A DNA stretch of 25,147 nucleotides from a virus: the IMG/VR virus record IMGVR_UViG_3300008117_004642, positions 1 through 25,147 of that record, one strand, 5' to 3'. Positions 1 to 10,600 of this stretch are shown one piece after another. The translations under genes and the position numbers were made by a program. Below the pieces are notes generated by a model. The model saw only the letters and a program-made list of their open reading frames with translations, did no database searches and was not told the DNA's origin. The stretch's first letter is position 1, and every line of letters starts with the position of its first letter.

Positions 1-1
1 T

Positions 2-1555
2 TCAGTGGGTGTAAGTAATAATGTAACATATGGTTGGGGACTAAACAATGCAGGTCAATTAAGTCAAAACAATACCATTGCACGTAGCAGTCCTGTAGTT
101 ATTAACTCAGGCACTACTTATAATAGATTAAGTGCAGGGGTTAGTTCAAGTGCTGCGGTGAGAGCAGATGGTTTAGCTTTTGTTTGGGGTTTAGGCACAA
201 GTGGACAATTAGGTGATGATCTTGCAATCTCAAGATCAAACGCCGCACAGTTAGGTACAACAACACGCACAGTACAAAGATTAGGTAATCCTACAGTTGT
301 AAATGAAACACTAAGTTGGACAAGTGTAGCAGCAGGACAATCATTTAGTTTAGCAACTGATAATTTAAACAGAGCATATGCTTGGGGCGTTAACAATTTA
401 TTCCAATTAGGTCAGAACACAACAATTACTGCAACACGTAGTAGCCCAACACAAGTAGGAGGATTATTTAGTTTCTCATTAGTTAATGCTGGATTAAGTC
501 ATAGTATGGGATTAAGCCTTTCTGGTAACCCTTTAGTAGATGGAAGCTCATATAATGCTACTATTACAACTGGTGGAAGTCCTGCTTATAATTATTCAAA
601 CATGCCGTTCCCAGGAACACTTTCAGGAAGTTTTGATGGCCTAGCAGGAACAATAATAGTTGCACCTAACAACGTAAATCAATATGATATTACTACAGGT
701 ACTTTTACAATGGAATGTTGGGTTTATCCAACACAGTCTAATTATGCAACCATTGCACCAATTATAAGTCATAACTATTATAGGCAATTAGGAATTGGAA
801 CAGTTGTTTGCAATATGTTGTGTTGTTTAGGTGATAAAGTGCAATTTTTTGCAGAACAAAGTAGTAATGAAGTATACACGACAGTAAGATTAATAGAGAC
901 AACATTTACAGTAAATGTTTGGACACATATTGCTGTTTCTGTAAATTCTTCAACCGCAACATTTTACAAAGATGGGGTTTCAATAGGATCAGGTAATACC
1001 ACAATATCAAATACTTTTAATGGGTTGAGAATAGGAAATGCTGCAAATCAAAATGTATCAGTATATCCAAAATTCAAAGGTTTAATAAGCAATGTAAGAT
1101 TTGTAAAAGACATTGCTGTATATACAGGTAATTTTGCTCCTCCCACACGACCAATAACAGCAAATCAAGTTGCAGGAACTAATATTGCAGCTATTACAGG
1201 CACACAAACTTCCTTAGTATTATATTCTAACCTTGCTGCAAGTAATCAGCTTTATGCTTGGGGCAGTAGTGCTTCAGGACAAATAGGTGACACAGCTACC
1301 ATTAACCGTTCAAGCCCAACGTTAATTGGTAACGCTGCAACACTGAACACACTTGTTAATATACCTACAAAACTTGATGATAATAGTTGGATAGCTGCAA
1401 GCGCCGGAGCAAGTCATACAGTAGCTATTAGAAGTAACTTTACTGCCTTCGCTTGGGGATTAGGTACAAGTGGACAGTTAGGTAATATTGCATCAGTTAC
1501 AAGAAGTAGTCCAGTTCAAGTAGCAGTGATAATTTATTATATACATGGGGCTTAG
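2..1555 (+). CDS. Giant RCC1-repeat/LamG adhesin-like phage protein, upstream fragment (5' end outside window, 3' end frameshifted)
   Basis: This frame is open from the first bases and has no convincing start, so the gene continues upstream; the GTG at 5 is just the first possible codon. It carries RCC1 propeller repeats (W-G-x5-G-Q-L-G cores near 185-213, 384-414, 1256-1286 and 1454-1482). A LamG/concanavalin-like domain at about 524-1240 has the usual marks: F-T-M-E-C-W-V-Y-P-T, W-T-H-I-A-V, Y-K-D-G, then S-N-V-R-F-V-K and Y-T-G-N-F. RCC1 repeats form seven-bladed propellers and LamG domains often bind glycans, so a receptor-binding or fibre role is likely but inferred. After R-S-S-P-V-Q-V (ending at 1522) the frame degenerates and stops at 1555. 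The repeat pattern resumes one frame over, from 1525. This is therefore the front part of the same gene as the next entry, not an independent protein. Confidence 0.8.
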   Translation, partial: SVGVSNNVTYGWGLNNAGQLSQNNTIARSSPVVINSGTTYNRLSAGVSSSAAVRADGLAFVWGLGTSGQLGDDLAISRSNAAQLGTTTRTVQRLGNPTVVNETLSWTSVAAGQSFSLATDNLNRAYAWGVNNLFQLGQNTTITATRSSPTQVGGLFSFSLVNAGLSHSMGLSLSGNPLVDGSSYNATITTGGSPAYNYSNMPFPGTLSGSFDGLAGTIIVAPNNVNQYDITTGTFTMECWVYPTQSNYATIAPIISHNYYRQLGIGTVVCNMLCCLGDKVQFFAEQSSNEVYTTVRLIETTFTVNVWTHIAVSVNSSTATFYKDGVSIGSGNTTISNTFNGLRIGNAANQNVSVYPKFKGLISNVRFVKDIAVYTGNFAPPTRPITANQVAGTNIAAITGTQTSLVLYSNLAASNQLYAWGSSASGQIGDTATINRSSPTLIGNAATLNTLVNIPTKLDDNSWIAASAGASHTVAIRSNFTAFAWGLGTSGQLGNIASVTRSSPVQVAVIIYYIHGA

Positions 1556-1611
1556 GTACAACAGGACAATTAGGATTAACAGCAGCAGCAAACGTTAACA
1601 GACCAACCTTA

Positions 1612-4600
1612 GTGTCACCAACAACTATTGCAAGTACAGCTTGGACAGAACCTACATTAATAGATTCTTCTAGTTATACTCAAATTGGTGCAGGTAATAG
1701 TAATTCTTTTGCAATTGCTAGTGATGGAACTGCATATGTTTGGGGGCTTAATACATCAGGTCAATTAGGTTTTAGTGATACTATAAGCAGATCAAGTCCA
1801 ACTGTATTTAATAAACCAACTGTAATAGGTTATAGTTGGAAACAAATTGTACTTGGTTATGGTGATGCAGACTATACTGGCTCAATAGGAGCAGATAAAA
1901 GTTTATATCTTTGGGGAAATAATCAAAGAGGTACGATAGGTGATAATTCAACTATAAGCAAATCAGCCCCAGTATCAGTAGCGCAAGACGCTACAACAAA
2001 TATAAATTTTGCCGTACCAACAAGGTTGTTTGATAATTATAGTTTTAGTCAAATAAATGCAGGAATAAGTTATTCGTTAGCAGTAAAATCAAACGATAGT
2101 GCAATGTTTGCATGGGGACAAAATACTTCAGGTCAATATGGAGATGGTTCAGTAGTTAATATTAGTGCTCCAGTAATTGTAGGTCAAAGTCCAATAAGTG
2201 CTGATGCAGCATTAGCAGTATTAACTATTACAACACCGAGTGGCGGCCCGAAGGCAACATTTGATAGTCCGTTTGCTAGTGGTTCTTATAATATGATAAC
2301 CTACGGTGGCAGCGTATATTTTAATGGAGGTTCCAGAGGATTAATTGCAGCAGAGACAACAACTAATATTTTTTCTGGAATATTTGCTTCCCTTGAAGTT
2401 TTCTTTAAATTAGATGTGTTAAATGTTGACCAAATTTTTGTTGCTCAGGATGCCGGGGGCGCAACGAATGCACAAATATTCCAATTTGGAGTAAACGCAA
2501 ATAATAAGTTATATTTTACATACTTTACCACTAGTTCAAGAGCATCAATAACAACCCTCACTTCGGTAAACACAATTAATGTAAATACATGGTATCATGG
2601 ATTAATAACTTATGAAAAGAATTCAATCGTATTAACAGATTATAGCAATTATGAAGCAGCGTTATCCTATACTTTCCCGCAAGTTTCTACTACTGTAATT
2701 CCGACATCTGCTGAAATTTCAGGGTACTTTGATGGTACAGTCAATACGATTGTTGAAGCCCCTAATACAGATAATAGATTTGATTTTGGTACAGGCGCAT
2801 TCACAATGGAATGTTGGTTCTACCCAACATTAGCAAGCTATCCAAGTAGAGGTTGGAGTCTTTTAAGAGTAGGAACTTATAATGGATCTGAATACGGTAT
2901 CGCAATAACTGTTTTTGGTGCAAATGTAAGGATGGCTTGGACTATTCCTAATTCTACTGGTAGTACCGCAACTGCTGAACCGTTCGTTCAAAATCAATGG
3001 CAACACGTTGCTGTAGTGCGTAGCGGATCGGTATTAAGTTTTTATTATAATGGCACTTTAGCTGGCACACAAAGTGGCAGAGGACAAAATATATCTACTA
3101 TAGGAGGTGCTGTAATTGGTGGAGGATATGCAGCTAATGGTTCGACAACTCTTTCTTATCCGTTCCAAGGTTATATTAGTAATGCACGTATAGTTAAGGG
3201 TGTTGCTGTTTATACAGGAAACTTTACTGTACCTACCCCCTTATTGACAGTAACACAAAGTGCTGGTACTAATATTAGTGCGATCACAGGTAATGAAACT
3301 TCATTATTAACATATACAATATCGTCAGGTGTAAGTAGTACAGGATATTTACGATTATTTTTAAATGGAAATTTAGAAACTAGTGGAGCTCCTGTTGCAA
3401 TCTATACCGCACTTGACAGAGCAACCGGTATAGGATCTACGAACAGTTCTATACAAAATCCATTGTACGGTAGGTTAAGCAATCTAAGAATGGTTAAAGA
3501 TAGTATACCAGCAGATTATGATACGGATATTACAGTTGGTATCACTGATCAAAGTACGTATGCTTCAACTATACAAAATGCAGGAGCAACCTTTACTACA
3601 AGTTCACCGATTCCTTTTGTAGGTGCTGCTAGTGCGTTGTTTAATGGTTTTGGTAGCTATTTACAAATATCTAATAGTGGTAATAAATTTGATTTTGGGA
3701 CAGGTGACTTCACATGCGAAGGTTGGGTATATGCAACTAGTGAGGTAAGTAATTTAACTGGTCCATTTAGTTTTGGTAATTACAATACTGGAGTAAGCGG
3801 AGTTCCATATCTTTCAATAAATGGATATCTTGGAAAAGTAGCTGCTTATAGTAACATAACTGGAAATACAGGTGGCGGCAATTACTTGTTTGGACCTACT
3901 TGGAATATTAATACTTGGTATCATTTTGCTATAGTAAGAAGTAGTGGAGTTTTATATTTTTATGTTGATGGAATATTTATTGACAGTTTAATTCACACTG
4001 CAAACTATACAAGTATACCTGGCACAAGAATTGGTGCTGGCGATGCCACTGGATCAACTTGGAGAGCCGGATATTATTTCCCAGGGTATGTATCCAATAT
4101 CCGTATCGTTAAAGGAGTAGCTGTATATACAGGTAATTTCACAGTACCAACTAGTCCATTAACAGTAACACAAAGTGCAGGTACAAACATAAGTGCAATT
4201 ACAGGTAATGAAACATCACTCTTGACTCTTACTAATCCTAGTAGTATAAACACCGGACCTGTTAATAGTATCTTTACTGTACCAACAAACTTGCTAACAT
4301 CTACTAGTGAAAACACTACACCTGAAAATGTTGTTTACTTAGGCTTAAGATCGGTACCAGAATATACAGTAAGCAATGTTGTCGCTACAGGAGCAACGAC
4401 GAACTTCTTAAACAGTGATATGATATTTTACAACACTGGACTTAACAGTGTAGCACAATTAGGTATTAATACAACTATTAATCGTTCAACACCAGTTCAA
4501 CTTGGCGATAATACAATTTTCAATGGTATTAATACTGGTTTTGTGAGTCCATTAATAGCAACTGGATTACCCGGTAGCTGGGCACAGATAAGTGCAGGAA

Positions 4601-7600
4601 ATTCATACAGCGTAATCAGAGATAATGTTGGCGTAGCATATGCATGGGGATTTAACACAAGTGGTCAGTTAGGCACGGAAAATCTTATTGCAACACGTTC
4701 TATTCCAACTGTTGTTGGACCAACTACAGGTGTCACTGTTATAGATCAAAGCATATTTGCAAATATAGTTACTGGTGTAGGAACACAAGTTGACACTGAT
4801 GTAATACCTACAAGTGGCACTATAAGTGGATTATTCAATGGCATAAACGACTATTTAAGATGTGATGCTGCATTATCTACCTTTACAACTAATACAGATG
4901 AATTTACAATTGAAGGATATGCGTATCCTACAAGTTATACTGGATATACAACTGGTAGATTCATAATTGGTATTAATAGTATTGCAGGGGCGAATAATAA
5001 TTTATTAATAGGTGCAGATAGGCTTTACTATAATAATACAGTTGCTAATGGCGATAACATACCGTTAAACACATGGACACATTTTGCTGCTACATTTGAT
5101 GGAGTAACCTTTAGATATTTTATAGCTGGGGTAGAAGTTTATTCAACTGGTAGTAACCCTAATTTTGTGCTTAGCGATTGTGTGTTCTTAATTGGAACAG
5201 AGGCTGACAGTAGTAATGGGGCTGGATTAAGTAATTTCTTCCAAGGATACTTGTCAAGCATTAGAGTGACTCCTCAAGCTTTATATACAGGAGCATTTAC
5301 ACCCCCAACTGGTATACTTACAACAACAAGCGTGGGTACTTCTGGACCAAATGTTGCAACTAGTATTGAAGAAAATGTAACCTTCTTAATATATACCACA
5401 CCATCATCTGTTTCTGCACCTATCATACCTGAATTTAATGATATTCAAGCTGGATTTAACACTAGTGTTGGAATACAATCAGATTCATTATTATATACTT
5501 GGGGTGCAGGCACAGTTGGACAATTAGGAGTAGGTACTGCAATAAGTAGATCAAGTCCAATATTAGTTGGTGCTGATGGACAAACATTAAACACCTACAC
5601 TAATAGTCCAGTACAAGTTACAAATGCAAGTAACTATACACAAGTTTGGGCTGGTCAAAGCTTTAGCTTAGCAAAAGATACTTCAGGTAATGTTTATGGT
5701 TGGGGATTAGATACTTCAGGACAACTAGGATTAAATGTTGTAGCATCCCGTTCAAGTCCTGTGTTATTAGCAGCAAGTTCACCTTATGTGTTCACAGATA
5801 AAAGTGCATACGTTCAGACGATCACTAATGTTAATTCTTCCGTAGGTGTAGGACTGGCATTAATACCTTTTGTAGGATCTACTGCAGCGTATTTTATAGG
5901 TAATGCAACAAGAGCTGGTTTAAATTCATATCTTACTGTACCAACTACAGAAAGATTCCAATTTGGTACAGGCGATTTTACTGTTGAATTTTGGATACGA
6001 AAAGACACCTCATATCAAGCCGGCACAATAATGGCGTTAAATACTGCATCTTTAGGAAATTGGGCTGTTATAATGAGTTCTAGTTTCCTCTTTTGGCAGA
6101 ATGGGTATAGTGTCAATTCATTAGGATCTGGTGTTAATATAGATGCGTATTTGTCTATTAACACTTGGTCCCATGTTGCAGTTGTTAGAATTAGTAACTT
6201 TACTAACATATATGTAAACGGTATAAGTAGAGATAGTTTCACTGATAACCAAAATTACAATGGTGGGGGTATACTTAATATAGGAAGTACAAGCTCCCCT
6301 AACTATGGACCACTAGAGGGATACCTAAGTAATTTAAGAATTGTAAAAGGTGTGGGTGTTTACACAGGTACATTTACGCCACCTAACTCACCGCTACAAA
6401 GTTCACAGTCATCAGGTACAAATATCCAAGCGGTAACTTTAGGACAAACAAGTTTACTAGTTTTCAATATTCCATCATCAATAACCACTACTTCAGGTAC
6501 AACTTATACAAACTATTTTGTAAATTCTACAGCTACAGCAGCAATTGACACAACCGGTTTGTTATATATTTGGGGAGACAATTCAGCTGGTCAGTTAGGA
6601 TTAAACAATATAATTAATAGATCAAGTCCTACTATAGTTGGTGCAGGTAATTTTATTAACACAGGAACACGTAGTCCAGTTCAAGTTAAGTTCGGGTCGC
6701 CTAATAGTTGGTCTAGTGTAGCTGCAGGCAAATCATATAGTTTAGCAGTTGATGATGCAGGATCATTGTATGCATGGGGATTAGGCACAAGTGGACAATT
6801 GGGCCTAAGTGATATAATATCACGCTCATCACCGACCTTAGTTGGTGTTAACTTTACTGTTCTTGATTTAAGTGGACAAAATAATATTATCACTAGAAAC
6901 GGTAGTAGTTTTTCTACAACTGTTATCCCAACAGCAGGCTCAGTATCAGGATATTTTAATGGAATAAGTGATTACTTAAGAATTGATACAGCATTAGACA
7001 TATTTACTACAACTACTGATCAGTTTACTATTGAAGGTTATGTATATCCAACTAAGTTTGGTGAATTTTTTGATGCGAGTAGCTATTACTCTACAATAAC
7101 TGAAAGTTCAATGTCATATAGTGCTACAACAGTTCCTATGATAGGAGCTGCATCAGGATATTTTAGTGATGGATATTTTGCTGTAGCACCAACAAACACA
7201 GAAATTTTTGATTTTGCATCTGGCAATTTTACAGTTGAATGTTGGTTCTATATCGAAGGTAACAGTTTAACCGATAATCAAGGGAACAGAACAGCAACAC
7301 TGTTTTCAGTAGACAAAAGAAGTTTACCATTTTTAGATGATGGTTGGGGATTACTTATAAATGGAGATAGTTCTATAACAGGAACAGCGATTGCGTTCTT
7401 AGCTAGGAATGCAGGAGTTGCAACTTTCTTAACGTACACTGCAACTATAACGCAACAAATATGGCACCACGTTGCTGTGGTAAGAATTGGCAATTCACTA
7501 ACGATTTATTATGATGGTAGTAGTGTCGCTCAAAACAATAGTTGGACAACAACAGTAGTTAACAGCGGAGATAACTTACGAGTAGGCAGGCAGTTAGATG

Positions 7601-10600
7601 CAGATTATGTAAGAAATTTCTACGGATATATATCTAATGCTAGAGTAGTAAAAGGAATAGGAGTGTATACAGGTAACTTCACAGTTCCTACAAGCCCACT
7701 AACAGCTACTCAAAGTGCAGGAACTAATATTAATTCTATAAGTGGAACAGAAACAGTATTTTTATCATTGACTACTGAAGCAGCATCAATTTCAGGCGCT
7801 GCAAATGAATATTTTGTAGGTGTTAACTCGGCTGCAGGTGGTGAAAACACAGTAGGATTAGGTAACACTGGATATTTTTGGATGGGAGGTGTTGCTAATT
7901 TAAGATATTATTTCCCAATTAATACTTGGACGCATTTTGCATTAACCTTTGATTCAACACAAGGTACTCCTATTAAAGCTTTTGCAAATGGTATTCAGGT
8001 CGAAGAATCTACCACTGCCTCAACCACTGCCCTAGCCGATTGTACTTTCTTAATAGGTGCAGAAGCGGACAGTCCTAATGCAGGTGGATTAGGAAATTAT
8101 TACACTGGTTATCTTTCTAATCTACGTGTTGTTAAACAATGTTTATACACAGGTAATTTCACACCTCCTACAGGTATATTGACTGATTCAAGTGTTGGTA
8201 CTAGTGGTGCCAATGTTGCAGCTAGTTTAACAGGTACAGTGTCATTACTGACGTACACAACCCCTGCAAGTATAAGTGGAGGAGAACCAACTTATTTTAG
8301 TACAGTGGCGGCAGGCGATGGATACGCAGGCGGAATAGCAAACGATGCTTTATTGTATACTTGGGGTCTAAACACTAGTGGACAATTAGGACTTGACAAC
8401 GCTATCAGTACAAGCAGTCCAATACTAGTTGGTAATCGTCTTAACAGTAATACAAAGAGTCCGATATTAGCTGCATATGGTAGCTGGGCAACTGCAAGTG
8501 CTGGTGTTAGTTACAATCTTGCTATACAAGAGGATGCTACATTATGGGCATGGGGAATTAATAATGTTTATCAATTAGGACTCGGTGACATTATTACAAG
8601 ATCAAGCATTGTTCAGGTAGGAAGCGGAAGTATTGCATTTACTGACTCAAGCACAAATGCGTTTACGATATCAGTAAATGGTGCTCCATATATGGTGAGT
8701 ACAGAATCGCCTTATGCAAATTATCCTTATGATGTAGGTACGTATGGAGGCAGTGCATATTTTGATGGGGCAGATGATTATCTTTATATTACTGATGCAG
8801 TAGCAGGCACAAGTCTACAAATGGGAACAGGAGATTTTACTATTGAGTGTTGGATTTATTCTATCATAAGTCAACCAACCAATAGCGGGGTATTCAGTAA
8901 AGGTTCTCAGGCTGGATCAGGGTTTACACTAAACGTTTCAGCTACATCTATTGCAGTAAATGGGATAAGTTTAAGTAGTGCAAATACCATAACATTAAAT
9001 GTTTGGCATCATGTAGCTCTTGTAAGATATTCAGGTACAGCATATTTATACGTTGATGGCATTAGGCGTGACAGTGTACCAGATAGTCAAAACTTTAATC
9101 AAACTAATGATTTTAAGATTGGTCAGAGTAGAACCACTGGCAATTTTAATGGTTACATAAGTGACTTCCGTGTAGTAAAAGGCACAGCAGTCTATACTGA
9201 TGCAACCTATACAGTCCCAACTGAGCCTTTAACTGATGTTTCAGGTACAAATTTACTGACAGTAAGATATATTGACACAAGTTCAACAAATGCTTATGTA
9301 GATGTATCAGCAGGAAACAGTACTTCTGCTGCAATTAGAGTTAATAATTTACTATACACATGGGGGTTAGGTACAAGTGGACAATTAGGTGATAACTCAG
9401 CCGTAACGAAATCATTACCTACTCAAGTAGGAACAAGTAGTTGGAGTATTGTACCACGTAGTGGTAGTGTACACATGATAGGTTCTCAAATTGATTATTT
9501 ACTTTATGGATTTGGAAATAATGCGCAAGGACAATTAGGCACTAATACTGTAACAAACAGAAGTAACCCTATATTAGTAAGAGGCGTAAACGTTGTAACC
9601 AATTCTCCAACATTAGTTGAATCACAATGGGATGAAGTAAGTGCAGGGTTATCTTACACTGCTGGTATTTCAAGTACTAATCTATATACTTGGGGATTAA
9701 ATAGTTCAGGTCAAATAGGTGATGGCACAACAATAACAAAATCAAGCCCAACATTAATTGGTACTGCAGTTACAGTGACGGATGCTAGTGCAAATGGAAT
9801 TGCCATAACATTAAATAAAGCAGCAGCAATCACTACAAATAATATACCTTTCCCAAATAATACAATAGCTGTTTCATTGAATTTGACTAAAACAGGTGGT
9901 CAAAAAGGAAATTCTGATTACATTAGCTTCCCAACTAGCGCAGCAGTGACATGGGGAGGTTATGCTAATTATACTATTGAATGTTGGATTTATATAACAG
10001 GATATGGCGGCGTCGCCTCAACATTGTTAAGTGTAGGTACAGGTGGCTCAGCAACCTATGGCAGATGGGTAATTAGAAATGACGGATCAATTTATTACAG
10101 TCCAGGAACAGGAGCTTGGGCTTGGAATGATGCAACTATAGTTTCTACTGCTGCAGGTGTTGTGGAACTAAATGCTTGGCGACATGTTGCCATTGTAAAG
10201 GAAGGAGCACAGGTATCTCTCTATTACAATGGTAATAGAGAAGCTTATGACGCTACAAATACATTTAATGCTACTTCAACAGGAACGGTCTTTATAGGTT
10301 CTAATTATGACGATTGGAACGGACTTGGTGCTTATATCAAAGGTTATATTAGTAATTTTAGAATGACTTCTGCAGCCCTATACTCAGGTACAACTTACAC
10401 AGTTCCAACAAGTATATTTACAGTAGATAATGATACACAACTACTCATAATGGGAGAAGCTAATTTTTCAGCCCAATACAACGAAGTATTCACAGGTAGC
10501 GCAGCAACCTATGCAATACGTACCGATGGTAATTTCTATGCATGGGGATTAGGAACTACAGGTCAAGTAACTGGTCATATGTTAGCAATAAGTAGAAGTA

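Larger units (their letters stand above)
185..9389 (+). repeat. Near-identical 29-bp DNA repeats within RCC1 blades
   Basis: Four copies of a 29-base segment encoding W-G-L-G-T-S-G-Q-L-G differ from each other at only a few positions: 185-213, 1454-1482, 6775-6803 and 9361-9389. More distant copies occur in most other blades. Such dispersed direct repeats are substrates for recombination inside the gene and can also confuse short-read assembly. Confidence 0.7.

Noticed and set aside
1522-1555. Programmed -1 ribosomal frameshift joining the two parts of the giant gene
   Set aside because: The direction (-1) fits, but no X-XXY-YYZ heptamer in the right phase was found, and about 19 residues of the repeat are missing at the junction. 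A deletion explains both facts better.
1612-1614. GTG as the true start of a separate 3552-residue protein
   Set aside because: The frame already encodes a good RCC1 repeat upstream of it, from 1525, and no ribosome site precedes the GTG.
185-9389. CRISPR-like array, because of repeated 29-base units
   Set aside because: The repeats are in frame, code for the RCC1 core and are spaced by diverse coding sequence of very different lengths, so they are protein repeats.
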